Assembly (NCBI RefSeq): GCF_018139565.1
Contig: NZ_JAGSPK010000001.1
Span: 1 to 64,000, forward strand
Reading direction: 5' to 3'
DNA: 64,000 nucleotides
Source of the DNA: Cognatundibacterium rivi
GTDB taxonomy: Bacteria > Pseudomonadota > Gammaproteobacteria > Burkholderiales > Burkholderiaceae_D
Shown: piece after piece, positions 1 through 9,388 of the stretch
How positions within the stretch are numbered: position 1 is the first letter of the stretch
Layout: each line of letters starts with the position of its first letter
The notes under the pieces: model-generated
Database searches by the model: none
Told to the model about the DNA's origin: nothing
Seen by the model: the letters and a program-made list of their open reading frames with translations, nothing else
Program-made: the position numbers and the translations under genes

Positions 1-13
1 AATTGTTAAAGAA
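1..13 (-). promoter_or_regulatory. rrn boxA antitermination site
   Basis: Read on the minus strand, the first bases of the window are TTCTTTAACAATT, which matches the boxA element (E. coli TGCTCTTTAACA) found in rRNA operon leaders just ahead of 16S. It lies downstream of two rrn-like promoters at 97-125 and 288-316. I infer that a 16S rRNA gene on the minus strand begins shortly beyond the left edge. Confidence 0.75.
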
Positions 14-96
14 CCGCGAATCCTAAAATTCTTTTCCGCTTCACTCTTCCGAGTTTCGCTTCGCATCGTTGTGTGCGTCAGCAGCAGAGAAACGAG

Positions 97-125
97 ATTA
101 TGAAGCACTTCGCATTCACTGTCAA
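97..125 (-). promoter_or_regulatory. rrn promoter (downstream, P2-like)
   Basis: On the minus strand there is a -35 TTGACA (120-125), a 17-base spacer and a -10 CATAAT (97-102). The -35 is perfect consensus and the spacing ideal. It is the second of two tandem promoters in the rRNA leader, about 190 bases downstream of the first. Confidence 0.75.
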
Positions 126-287
126 CTCCCTTCACCCTTTCGCTTCGCTTTTTCTTCTCAGCTTCCGCATTTTGTTGTGCGGACACCAATCGGATCACTT
201 GGCATGACTTCGGCCTGTTGACTGTGTCTTGCTGCATTCTTAACTGCAGCGCTTCACTTTCTACCTCCGCTTCTCAGCGGGAGCCGA

Positions 288-316
288 ACTATAGCAAAAC
301 CACTCCGTATTCGCAA
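288..316 (-). promoter_or_regulatory. rrn promoter (upstream, P1-like)
   Basis: On the minus strand there is a -35 TTGCGA (311-316), a 17-base spacer and a -10 TATAGT (288-293). It is preceded by a very AT-rich stretch (about 317-360) that could act as an UP element and followed by a GC-rich discriminator. This arrangement is typical of a strong, growth-rate-controlled rRNA promoter. The adjacent DUF1631 gene ends at 382, so 1-381 contains only this leader. Confidence 0.75.
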
Positions 317-381
317 GAAATACGGATAATTATTTTAATGAATAAGGGTTTAATGTTTAAGACACGGAAACCGAAGGCTGT

Positions 382-2952
382 TCAGCCAGCTTGCTTCTCA
401 AGTATTTCAGCCGATTTAAGTACAGCCTGAACGGCTCGGTCTATCAGAGGGGCATTTTCAACAAACGTCAGTGCTCCATTGCCAGAATAATGGGAGAAAC
501 TTTCGTCGCTGATAATAACGGGCTCAGCTTGTTGATTCAGACTCAATATCAGGTTGCTCATATTTGGGTTGACCCAGGCAATGCAGCCTCGCTTAATGAG
601 GTTATCAATTGCGAGTTCTATTGGCGCCCCACTGTATAAGCGTTGCTGTATTTCCGAAGATTTACTTTCTTCCTGCGTCATTAGTACCGGCAAAGCATCT
701 TCATTTGTCAGGGGAGCTTGTGTTTTGCTGGCTTCGACGAAGACAACGTTCAACTGCAATTCTGCGAGCACCTCATGCAGATGCTTTTCAACCTCGTGAT
801 ACTTATTTTTCTCGATGGAATCAGACAAAACTACCGCTGGCTGCTCCAAAAAATTTAAAAATATCTCTCGAATCTGCGCTAACGTCTTAGCTGTTGAAAA
901 TTCCTGCGCGGGCAGCAATACCCCACGATGCCTTTCATGCAACCAGTTCAATAAGGCATTCTGTTTAAACTGAGTCCAATCCAACATTGCAATACCGCGC
1001 CTGAGATCAGTCAACATCCCAGGCAGCAGCGCGGAAAGCTGACTTTGTTCGTCTTGAGAATTTTTTGGCTGAATGCTCCATATCAGGTCCGGCACAAGTG
1101 CGCGCAAATGGGAAGCCAGTGATGGCTCAGTTCGCTCGGCGATGTTAATTGCCCGCACCCACTCCGTCGCCAGGAAATTAGCGAAATGCTGGGGCACATC
1201 CAGCTTCGCCAAGCCGCCCATCAGCAGCGAGGAAGTTTGTTCCGCGCGCAGATAACGGATTTGCGCTTCTTCTATTGACTTCACCGTACGCCTGATGAAC
1301 TTATCCTGCGTTCTTAATTCTGTAGAAATAAACGTATCAAATCGGTTATATATCCGCTCAAATAGTTCTGGCACACGACAATCATGTCGGGATAAGGTTT
1401 TAAATACCCTGGAAATTTCTTCTTCAATTTTGCGCTGAGTCGCAGGTAAATGCTGCGTTCCAAGCAATACCGATGCGATCCGGTTCAGCAGCAACCGGGC
1501 AGCTTGATGCTGGTTACTCAAAAACGTATGGTCACTCAAAGCCAACTGCAACAATAGAAACTGAAGGCGTCCCAACTGCTCTCGTAATTCTTTCGAAAGC
1601 AAATCATCGAATAGTATCGACTCGAACAACATCGCCAGCACATCAATAATCATGAGCTCCTCTGTCGAGCGAGCTAATGCTGAAAATGCCTCACGTTGTT
1701 CACGAATCAGATTACGCACATCGCCGCGGTCATTCAGAATACTCAGATCCGGTTTCATCGACAGGTGCAAATAACCTAGCGTACGAATCAAATCCTTTTC
1801 AATCAATAACTCATCTAACTCAGAAGGCGCAGCGTTAATTTGTACGGGAACAGGTAAATGACTAAAGCGCTCGACCAAACCCCGAATCGCAGATTGCGCC
1901 ATCTCTGCGCTTGGTAAAGGTGCCTCCGGTTGCGCTTGCTGGCTTGCAAGATCAAAATCCCTTCCGCGTTGTGAAGGACGTGATTGCCCAAAAGTTTTTC
2001 GCAACAGCTCAGGCAAATCGGATGTATTGGCAAGCCATGCGGGTGACGAAGAGTTGTCTTGCGGCGCAACACTCGGGCTATACCCGGAAAATGCGGTTTT
2101 TTCTCTACCGCGCAAAACCTGAAACAACTGGTCTATGTTAATGGACGGATTACCGATCGAAGATGGCGGCAGCGATCTGGCATCCTCCACCGCAGGAAAA
2201 TCGAACTGATTAAATGCCGGAAAAGCGTTATTGATCTGTTGGCTAGCAACAATATTCTGCGGCGTCCCGACGCTGCTACTTCTGGGATACAACGTTTCTG
2301 CTGATTTATTTATTTTTAAGGAAAGATGCGCATGCACACCGTGCTTCTCTAATTCGGCGTTGGTTTGCTGATAAATACCCGGAATATCCACCGTCAGGGT
2401 TTCGCCCAGCTGCATCGCCAGTATCGAAAACATTTCCTGAGTGAGGCGCAAACTTTCTACGGCGAGAAAAATGCAACGGGTTATCAGGTAAGGCCGGAAA
2501 GGATTTTCCCGCTCGCGTATATCGTCCTGACCAAACAAAACAGCGATACGGATATTCAGATCAATCAACTCTTGCTCTGCGACATTCCGGAACAGCTGTG
2601 TGACTTCATTAAAGCGCAACGAACTCTCAAATGCCGATGAATCAAGCAGACTCAGATTATCGGCAGAGATGGAAAGCGCGGATAAATTGGGGCGAAAGTT
2701 CTGATAGGTCGTTTCCATGCTCCTATCAAGCAACTGTTGCATATTTTTCGTCAGTTGCAGTTCAATTTCGTGGCGATGCTCCTGCAACAACAGTTGAGCA
2801 CGGACGACGTCAGCCTGTTCTATCGGGCTATTTTCTGAATTTACCTTAGAAAACAAAGCCTCCACTGTACGTGGAACCAGAGTTGTGGCGGCATTTTGAA
2901 AGGCATTAAAAAATTCTCTGCGTGCGCTCGACAGTATTTCAACCAATGCCAT
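382..2952 (-). CDS. DUF1631 family protein
   Basis: An 856-residue cytoplasmic protein with no signal peptide or membrane segment, rich in predicted helix and in Gln, Leu and Glu. I recognise it as the DUF1631 family, which is common in Beta- and Gammaproteobacteria; its biochemical role is not established and the label thymidine phosphorylase sometimes attached to it is not supported. The ATG has AAGG five bases upstream. It is the last gene of the minus-strand cluster, 109 bases after topB, and probably cotranscribed. It ends within 100 bases of the upstream rrn promoter and reads in the same direction, so it could read into the rRNA operon. Confidence 0.8.
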   Translation of the reverse strand: MALVEILSSARREFFNAFQNAATTLVPRTVEALFSKVNSENSPIEQADVVRAQLLLQEHRHEIELQLTKNMQQLLDRSMETTYQNFRPNLSALSISADNLSLLDSSAFESSLRFNEVTQLFRNVAEQELIDLNIRIAVLFGQDDIRERENPFRPYLITRCIFLAVESLRLTQEMFSILAMQLGETLTVDIPGIYQQTNAELEKHGVHAHLSLKINKSAETLYPRSSSVGTPQNIVASQQINNAFPAFNQFDFPAVEDARSLPPSSIGNPSINIDQLFQVLRGREKTAFSGYSPSVAPQDNSSSPAWLANTSDLPELLRKTFGQSRPSQRGRDFDLASQQAQPEAPLPSAEMAQSAIRGLVERFSHLPVPVQINAAPSELDELLIEKDLIRTLGYLHLSMKPDLSILNDRGDVRNLIREQREAFSALARSTEELMIIDVLAMLFESILFDDLLSKELREQLGRLQFLLLQLALSDHTFLSNQHQAARLLLNRIASVLLGTQHLPATQRKIEEEISRVFKTLSRHDCRVPELFERIYNRFDTFISTELRTQDKFIRRTVKSIEEAQIRYLRAEQTSSLLMGGLAKLDVPQHFANFLATEWVRAINIAERTEPSLASHLRALVPDLIWSIQPKNSQDEQSQLSALLPGMLTDLRRGIAMLDWTQFKQNALLNWLHERHRGVLLPAQEFSTAKTLAQIREIFLNFLEQPAVVLSDSIEKNKYHEVEKHLHEVLAELQLNVVFVEASKTQAPLTNEDALPVLMTQEESKSSEIQQRLYSGAPIELAIDNLIKRGCIAWVNPNMSNLILSLNQQAEPVIISDESFSHYSGNGALTFVENAPLIDRAVQAVLKSAEILEKQAG

Positions 2953-3061
2953 ATATACCTTATTGCAAGAAAATCATTTCATACAATATACCGAAGGAAT
3001 GGCATCTGCCGCAACTTAAAGCGGAACAGATAAACACAGTAATAGCTGACTTCGCGCAATA

Positions 3062-5638
3062 TCAGGCGGTTTTTTTCTTCCTGACCGCTGCTTTTTTAAC
3101 GGGTTTTACCGCCTCATCAGCAGGTGCCGCCACTTTTGCTTTGCTAGCGGCAGGTGCCTTGGCTTTGCGTTCCTCAAATTCGAAACTCACTTTACCGTCT
3201 TTCGCCTTGACCAGGAATGCTTTAAACGGACGACGTGTACGCTGAGAAATAAAGCCTGGCAATAAATCAGTTTTGCCATCCACCAATAATTTAGTCATCT
3301 GTTCAGGCAAAATCTCTTGCTGCAAGATGATGCGGCCACTACGGAAATCACATGCTTTAGGCTTGGCAACAGTCTTTTCACAGACATAAGCGAGGCCCAT
3401 TTCAAAAACGCCGCTGCCACATTTCGGGCAAGGGCCTAATGCAGTCTGACCAGTGAAATCAACGCCCTCACCATCCTCGCCGTCGTCCTGATTCTGACCA
3501 AAATCAAATTCAAGTTTTAAATTATTGTGTTCGGTGTCTGGAACAATCTTCAAAATAGCGGCAAACGGTCTGCCCATTTTTGAGCGGAACCCTTGCAGAG
3601 GGCCAATTTCGCGCTTGCTTAATAATTCTTCGACCTCTGCCACTTCAAACTGACGGCTACCAGGCGTTTTGCTCATAGAGAATTCACACTTAGTACAGGC
3701 AAAACGACGGTAATTCTCTTTGACTACACCGCCGCAATGCGGACAAGGTGTGTGTAGCGTCGCATAATCGCCAGGAATCGTGTCGTTGTCGTACTCTTTA
3801 GCGCGTTTGACGATGATTTGCGTCATCTGGGCAATTTCGCGCATGAATTCTTCACGACTGATTTTGCCCTTCTCCATTTGCGATAACTTGTATTCCCATT
3901 CGCCAGTTAATTCCGGTGACGTCAGTTCGTCCACGCCTAAACCACGCAACAAGGTCATTAATTGGAATGCTTTGGCCGTCGGCATCAGCTCCCGACCTTC
4001 GCGCAGCAAGTATTTCTCGGTGAGTAAGCCCTCAATAATCGCCGCCCGTGTTGCAGGCGTACCAAGCCCCTTACCCGCCATCGCTTCGCGCAATTCTCCG
4101 TCATCCACCAATTTGCCGGCACCTTCCATCGCCGACAATAACGTCGCCTCGCTGTAGCGAGCCGGTGGTTTTGTCACCAGGCCATGCGCTTCAATTTTAT
4201 CGGCCAGCACTTTTTCACCTTTAGCAACCGGAACCAGCGTGCCTTTGCCTTCGGTATCTTTCTCTTCCAGTGCTTCTTTACCGTAAATGGCCAGCCAACC
4301 AGCATTGGTCATGACTTTGCCTTCGGTTTTGAAGTGGTGCCCTGTCACTTCCGTGATACGCGTTGTCACCTGAAATTCAGCTGCAGGGAAAAATACGGCC
4401 ATGAAACGACGCGTCACGAGGTCGTAGAGTTTTTGCTCGGGCTCAGACAAATTTTTTGGTGCCTGACCAGTAGGAATGATCGCAAAGTGATCGCTGATTT
4501 TCGTATTATCGAAAATACGCTTGTTCGGCTTGACCCAGTTATTTTTCAGAATCTGGCTGGCAAACTGATGATAATTATTACTTTCCGAAACCGTTTCCAA
4601 TGTCTGCTTGACCGTGTCGAGATAATCTTCCGGCAAATGGCGGGAATCCGTACGTGGATAAGTCAGCACTTTGTGTTTTTCGTACAAAGCCTGGGCAAGG
4701 CCTAAGGTATTTTTGGCAGAAAAGCCAAATTTGGCATTCGCCTCACGTTGCAGACTGGTCAAATCAAACAATGCAGGTGCCATCTGAGTCGCAGGCTTAG
4801 ACTCTTCGGTGACATTGCCCTGACGTCCGCGGCATGCCGCGACGATGGACTCGGCGGCAAGCTTACTCCACAGTCGTTCCGCTTTCTTCTCAGGATCATG
4901 TTCATCTTTTTTGAACTGCTGATCCATCCAGCGTCCTTCGTAAATGCCTGCAGCACAAACGAATTCGGCGCGAACCTCCCAAAAATCACGGGAAACAAAT
5001 TTCTTTATTTTTTCTTCACGCTCGACGACGATAGACAACGTCGGTGTCTGTACCCGTCCGACGGTCGTCAGATAAAATCCGCCTTCTTTGGAGTTGAACG
5101 CCGTCATGGCGCGGGTACCGTTGATACCTATCAGCCAATCTGATTCTGAACGGCAACGTGCAGCGTCTGCCAAAGGCATCATTTCTGCATCACTGCGAAG
5201 CTTTTTGAAGCCGTCACGGATCGCTGCCGGCGTCATCGATTGCAACCACAAACGTTGTACCGGTTGCTTGGCTTTGGCGTTTTGCGCAATCAGACGGAAA
5301 ATAAGCTCACCTTCACGGCCCGCGTCACATGCATTAATCAATGCAGAAACATCTTTACGCTTGATCAGTTTATTCAGCACCTTCAGGCGTGTTTCGGTTT
5401 TGGCGATAGGATTCAGTGCAAAATGCGGCGGTATCATCGGCAAATGCGCAAAGCTCCATTTACCGCGTTTGACGTCATATTCCTCAGGAACGGTGATTTC
5501 CAGCAAATGACCTACTGCGGAAGATAATACATACTCATCCGACTCGAAATAGTCATCATGCTTAGTGAAACCTCCAAGCGCTTTCGCGATGTCAGCGGCG
5601 ACAGAAGGTTTTTCGGCAATGATGAGCGTTTTTGTCAT
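3062..5638 (-). CDS. topB: DNA topoisomerase III
   Basis: A type IA topoisomerase (858 residues) that breaks and passes single strands and helps decatenate DNA. The N-terminus carries the Toprim domain (TLIIAEKPSVAADIAKALGG, then DAGREGELIF). The catalytic tyrosine is Tyr327 in LTYPRTDSR (E. coli Tyr328). The C-terminus has two zinc-ribbon-like segments (CPHCGG...CTKC and CPKCGSG...) and a Lys/Ala-rich tail, making it longer than the E. coli enzyme. I chose the ATG at 5638, which begins MTKTLIIAEKPS as in the family; a GTG 27 bases upstream is the alternative. It follows smg, 165 bases away, on the same strand. Confidence 0.95.
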   Translation of the reverse strand: MTKTLIIAEKPSVAADIAKALGGFTKHDDYFESDEYVLSSAVGHLLEITVPEEYDVKRGKWSFAHLPMIPPHFALNPIAKTETRLKVLNKLIKRKDVSALINACDAGREGELIFRLIAQNAKAKQPVQRLWLQSMTPAAIRDGFKKLRSDAEMMPLADAARCRSESDWLIGINGTRAMTAFNSKEGGFYLTTVGRVQTPTLSIVVEREEKIKKFVSRDFWEVRAEFVCAAGIYEGRWMDQQFKKDEHDPEKKAERLWSKLAAESIVAACRGRQGNVTEESKPATQMAPALFDLTSLQREANAKFGFSAKNTLGLAQALYEKHKVLTYPRTDSRHLPEDYLDTVKQTLETVSESNNYHQFASQILKNNWVKPNKRIFDNTKISDHFAIIPTGQAPKNLSEPEQKLYDLVTRRFMAVFFPAAEFQVTTRITEVTGHHFKTEGKVMTNAGWLAIYGKEALEEKDTEGKGTLVPVAKGEKVLADKIEAHGLVTKPPARYSEATLLSAMEGAGKLVDDGELREAMAGKGLGTPATRAAIIEGLLTEKYLLREGRELMPTAKAFQLMTLLRGLGVDELTSPELTGEWEYKLSQMEKGKISREEFMREIAQMTQIIVKRAKEYDNDTIPGDYATLHTPCPHCGGVVKENYRRFACTKCEFSMSKTPGSRQFEVAEVEELLSKREIGPLQGFRSKMGRPFAAILKIVPDTEHNNLKLEFDFGQNQDDGEDGEGVDFTGQTALGPCPKCGSGVFEMGLAYVCEKTVAKPKACDFRSGRIILQQEILPEQMTKLLVDGKTDLLPGFISQRTRRPFKAFLVKAKDGKVSFEFEERKAKAPAASKAKVAAPADEAVKPVKKAAVRKKKTA

Positions 5639-5803
5639 TTCGGAATTCTCGAATGTTTTTTGCACAAAAAATGATTAACAAGCAACATTTTTTGCTAAAT
5701 AAGCGTAAGACTAACCTAAGTTAGTGCGGAATGATAAACGTGCAAACGCAAAACCCGCAACCAAGCTGCGATTTTTGCCAGAAATCTTCTGTTTATGAAA
5801 CGA

Positions 5804-6268
5804 TTAATGCAAAAGACGGGGCCTATTGTCGTCATCTGACAACAACAGTTCGTCAAACATCAGCATATCTGGCTCAGCGCCCTGGCTCCACAGCATCATC
5901 AGGACAATGATGCGCAGTTTATTAAGAGGCAGCGGTGACTCGTTCACAGCCAACGCACGTTCGATAACGATTTCACGTTGCAAAGAGGACAATAACCCTG
6001 CTGACTCAAGAAACTGAACAAAACCAACCGCCTCTGTACCGAGGGCGGCAAGCTCAACTCCAGCATAGACCCGGAAACCACTTGAACTTAATGGTGATGG
6101 CAACGACTGATCCGTTGTATTTGCCAAACCGGTGAGCCAATCCAGCGCCTCAGAAATTTCGTCTTCAGGGAAACCAACAGCGGAAAGTTTTTTGACCAGA
6201 GCGGCGGTATCCGGACAGGCGTCAGGACGATAATAAGTTTCGTAGAGGTAAACAAGAATATCAAACAT
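5804..6268 (-). CDS. smg: Smg family protein (DUF494)
   Basis: A 154-residue acidic protein starting [15 protein letters not shown], the hallmark of the Smg/DUF494 family. Function is unknown; the gene is conserved next to dprA and topB in Beta- and Gammaproteobacteria, as here. There is no signal peptide. A 200-base gap separates it from dprA and contains the palindrome at 6398-6435, so smg and topB may have their own promoter. Confidence 0.92.
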   Translation of the reverse strand: MFDILVYLYETYYRPDACPDTAALVKKLSAVGFPEDEISEALDWLTGLANTTDQSLPSPLSSSGFRVYAGVELAALGTEAVGFVQFLESAGLLSSLQREIVIERALAVNESPLPLNKLRIIVLMMLWSQGAEPDMLMFDELLLSDDDNRPRLLH

Positions 6269-6397
6269 GTCGGTACTCTATCTGCTGAAACAGTTTCAAA
6301 CAAGTCCCGTCCTGAGATATCCCCGCGGTTTTTTGAGATTTTTAACTATTTCGGGGCAGTATCTGCATTTTTTGCCAGAAAGTCTCTGTCAATACTG

Positions 6398-6435
6398 GGC
6401 TTTTAAATATACTCCCCCCGAGTATATTTAAAGCC
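6398..6435. repeat. ATACT-C6-GAGTAT palindrome, copy 1
   Basis: Left arm GGCTTTTAAATATACT (6398-6413) and right arm AGTATATTTAAAGCC (6421-6435) are complementary with one extra T, around a core CCCCCCG. A very similar palindrome lies at 18799-18836, and a related one overlaps the promoter at 55583-55598. It sits between dprA and smg. It may be an operator of the CsoR/RcnR type or a repeated extragenic palindrome. There is no T-tract, so an intrinsic terminator is unlikely. Confidence 0.6.
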
Positions 6436-6468
6436 AACACCAGGTTGAGCACATGATTTTTGCATCGC

Positions 6469-7566
6469 CTAATGAAGACGGCGAAACATTCCACCCGGCA
6501 AAGACTCAATCTGCCCGCACAACTCAAGTTCGAGTAACTGCCCGGTTAAACTTGCGACATCCAGAGCAGCACGTAATGCCAACACATCGAGCGGAACCGG
6601 ATCATAGCCCATCAGCGCCAGCAAGCCTGCGGATGCATCAGCCGTCGCTGCTAGTGGAGGCGAACTCGCTGCAATAGCTGCTTGCGGTAAGCTGAGTTGC
6701 AACTCCTCTAATATATCCTGCGCAGACTCGACCAGTTTCGCGCCTTGCCTGATCAGCTGATGGCAACCTTTTGCTAACGGCGAATGGATGGAGCCGGGAA
6801 TCGCGAACACTTCCCGCCCCTGATCAGCCGCCATCCTTGCCGTAATTAACGAGCCAGACTGAGCAGCGGCCTCTACCACTAACACTCCTTTCGTCAACCC
6901 AGAAATAATCCGGTTGCGACGCGGGAAGTTAGATGCAATCGCCGGCGTTCCAAGTGAGTATTCACTGACAATGCAACCCTCTGCAGCAATCTGATGTGCC
7001 AGAAGGCGATTTCTGGCGGGATAAACAATATCCGCACCTGTGCCGATCACAGCGATTGTCGAACCGATACCGCGAAGTGCGCCTTGATGTGCCGCGGTAT
7101 CAATACCTGCGGCCAGACCGGAGCTAATCGTCAATCCGGCATGACTTAAAACTTCAGAAAATTGTTCCGCATTTCGTATCCCCTGAGCCGTCGCGTTCCG
7201 GCTACCCACCACGCCTATCCCTGCTTGTCGCAGTATTTCCGGCCGCCCTTTCACATACAACATCAGCGGTGGGTCAGGAATTTCCAGCAATGCCGGTGGA
7301 TACAGCGTATCGGCAAGCGTGACAACATAGTTGCCTGGCTGCATAGCCCAGTTCTGAGTAATCTCAACCAACCTGAGAAAATCTTCTTGCGGCGGGAGTA
7401 ATAAAGCGCGGGCGATTTTTGGCGAGACGACAGGACACAATGCCTCGTAGCTTGCTGTAAAGATATGCTCAGGTAAACCAAAGCCAGCAAGCAACTTACA
7501 GGCAGTGCCAGAACCAACGCCCGGCGTTTGTTCCAGCCTTAACCAAGAGAAGAAGTCCGGCAACAA
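6469..7566 (-). CDS. dprA: DNA-processing protein DprA
   Basis: A 365-residue DprA/Smf protein, which loads RecA onto incoming single-stranded DNA during natural transformation. It shows the Rossmann-like fold signature: VVGSRNATAQG, SGLAAGIDTAAHQGAL, then FPRRNRIISGL and EAAAQSGSLITARMA. A C-terminal winged-helix-like segment covers roughly the last 70 residues. The start is a TTG at 7566, chosen because GGAGG stands seven bases upstream and the residues match family N-termini; a second TTG follows directly. It lies 18 bases after the LysM gene and is probably translated from the same message. Confidence 0.93.
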   Translation of the reverse strand: MLPDFFSWLRLEQTPGVGSGTACKLLAGFGLPEHIFTASYEALCPVVSPKIARALLLPPQEDFLRLVEITQNWAMQPGNYVVTLADTLYPPALLEIPDPPLMLYVKGRPEILRQAGIGVVGSRNATAQGIRNAEQFSEVLSHAGLTISSGLAAGIDTAAHQGALRGIGSTIAVIGTGADIVYPARNRLLAHQIAAEGCIVSEYSLGTPAIASNFPRRNRIISGLTKGVLVVEAAAQSGSLITARMAADQGREVFAIPGSIHSPLAKGCHQLIRQGAKLVESAQDILEELQLSLPQAAIAASSPPLAATADASAGLLALMGYDPVPLDVLALRAALDVASLTGQLLELELCGQIESLPGGMFRRLH

Positions 7567-7584
7567 TTCCAGACCTCCATTTGA

Positions 7585-8700
7585 TTATTGAGGTGATCTG
7601 GCGACGTCGCCAACTTTGACAAAATCAGTGACCTGCATCACCAAGCCATAAGAGATATTGTCAAACAAACGGAAAATAAACACATGACCATATTGCTCAT
7701 CCGGTAATTTTATCTTGCGGTTACCATCAGTGCGATCCGTGATCACTTCACCGTAGCGTTGCAGAGACAACACCGTACCAAGATCAAGGCCGTGCTCTTT
7801 GCCGCGGTTAATCGTAATGATCTGATTTTGTCCGGCAACCGACACACCGCCGTAAACACTGACGACACGCGCACGGATCTCATCTTCCGGCGGATGAGGC
7901 ACATAGCTGAGAATCGGAGTCGGCGTTACTGGTAACAACCTGTCACCGACAGACATTTCCAGTTTTGAATTAACAACGTTGAAAGTATAAACGTCGTTAT
8001 TATCATCTGGCTCGCGCGCCAGCTTTACTGTGCCGACAAAAGCAGCTTCGTAGCCAATGATGTTGCCATTATCAGGGTCTTTCAATGGAACGCCAGGACG
8101 AAATACTTGAAATGAGGTACCACCATCAAGATCACCGCGAACATAGGTTTTTTCGCCCTGCCCCATATTCACTTTACTTTCCGGTGCCGCGACGATGCGC
8201 GGAGTACGCTCCAGTGTATTGACCTCAACGATCATCGGATGTACGAGGAAAGGCTCAATCGCTGATGCAGGAATAGCCGGAATTGCATTCGCCCCTAATC
8301 CCTCAACACGGGATCTAGGTGACAATTTGACAGTAGGAACACCACCGACAACACCGTTACCGGAAACATTCCCGAGGCGCAGGCGCTGATTCGCACGGTC
8401 AAAATAAACAATCTGCCCTGGATAAATCCAGTGCGGATTACGAATTTCTTCTTTGTTCATGCCCCACACTTGTGGCCAGCACCAGGGATTTTGCAGAAAT
8501 TTAGAAGAAATTCCCCACAAGGTATCACCGCTGACAACGACATGCTTATCCGGAGCATCTGGCAGAAAAGCACATTTGCTGCTGCGAGCCACAGCCTGAG
8601 CCTGCGCAATCGTCGCTTCTCCCGGAGCTGCAAACGCAGAGCTGGAAGCGAATGGCAGACTGCCAACGAGGATGGCAGCGATTGTGCTAAACTTTTTCAT
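7585..8700 (-). CDS. LysM domain-containing secreted protein
   Basis: A 371-residue exported protein. A Sec signal peptide (MKKFSTIAAILVGSLPFASS, cleaved near AFA-AP) is followed by one LysM domain (about residues 45-95: VVVSGDTLWGISSKFL...WPQVWGMN...NPHWIYPGQIVYF), which binds peptidoglycan. The rest of the protein has no recognised catalytic domain. LysM genes of this kind commonly stand upstream of dprA in Burkholderiales. I start at the ATG at 8700 because it opens the signal peptide; the frame stays open 168 bases further. It is divergent from def. Confidence 0.85.
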   Translation of the reverse strand: MKKFSTIAAILVGSLPFASSSAFAAPGEATIAQAQAVARSSKCAFLPDAPDKHVVVSGDTLWGISSKFLQNPWCWPQVWGMNKEEIRNPHWIYPGQIVYFDRANQRLRLGNVSGNGVVGGVPTVKLSPRSRVEGLGANAIPAIPASAIEPFLVHPMIVEVNTLERTPRIVAAPESKVNMGQGEKTYVRGDLDGGTSFQVFRPGVPLKDPDNGNIIGYEAAFVGTVKLAREPDDNNDVYTFNVVNSKLEMSVGDRLLPVTPTPILSYVPHPPEDEIRARVVSVYGGVSVAGQNQIITINRGKEHGLDLGTVLSLQRYGEVITDRTDGNRKIKLPDEQYGHVFIFRLFDNISYGLVMQVTDFVKVGDVARSPQ

Positions 8701-8860
8701 AAACAATATCCGATACGAGATGCTGTCATACAGCAAACAGGCAAGCAAGCATGCAATCTGCTTATAATAATTGCCAAATTGGATCAAATTCTGCCCATAA
8801 ATCCTTGAACTAGCAAGAAAAACAGCGCAAAAGCTAAACCAGCTTGTTGCGAAATGTAAT

Positions 8861-9388
8861 ATGCCCATACTAAATATACTGCGTTATCCCGACCCGCGCC
8901 TCCACAAAGTGGCAAAACCGGTAACTTCCTTTGATGCACGTCTTAAGCAACTGATTGCGGACATGGCTGAAACAATGTACGACGCGCCAGGCGTCGGTTT
9001 GGCGGCGTCACAGGTTGATGTACATGAACAACTGGTTGTCATCGACATCTCCGAAACCAACGATCAGTTACAAGTATTCATTAATCCCGAAATTATCTGG
9101 GCCAGTGAAGAAAAAAAAGTCTACGACGAAGGTTGCCTGTCGGTACCGGGTATTTATGACGGTGTCGAACGACCTGCCGAAGTCAAAGTCAAAGCACTGG
9201 ACGCCAATGGCAAAGAATTCGAAATTCATGCCAAAGATTTACTTGCGGTCTGCATACAACACGAAATGGATCACTTAAAAGGTAAAGTCTTCGTTGAATA
9301 TCTGTCGCCGCTGAAGCGAAACCGCATCAAAACGAAACTGGTTAAGGAAGAACGTGAAATGCAACGCCATTCCGGGAATCGCAAATGA
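8861..9388 (+). CDS. def: peptide deformylase
   Basis: A 175-residue metalloenzyme that removes the formyl group from the N-terminal methionine of new proteins. All three family motifs are present: GVGLAASQ (44-51), EGCLSVP with the metal-binding Cys92, and HEMDH with His134 and His138 as the other ligands. It overlaps fmt by four bases (ATGA), so the deformylase and formyltransferase are translationally coupled, as in many bacteria. No strong ribosome binding site is seen before the ATG. Confidence 0.97.
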   Translation: MPILNILRYPDPRLHKVAKPVTSFDARLKQLIADMAETMYDAPGVGLAASQVDVHEQLVVIDISETNDQLQVFINPEIIWASEEKKVYDEGCLSVPGIYDGVERPAEVKVKALDANGKEFEIHAKDLLAVCIQHEMDHLKGKVFVEYLSPLKRNRIKTKLVKEEREMQRHSGNRK

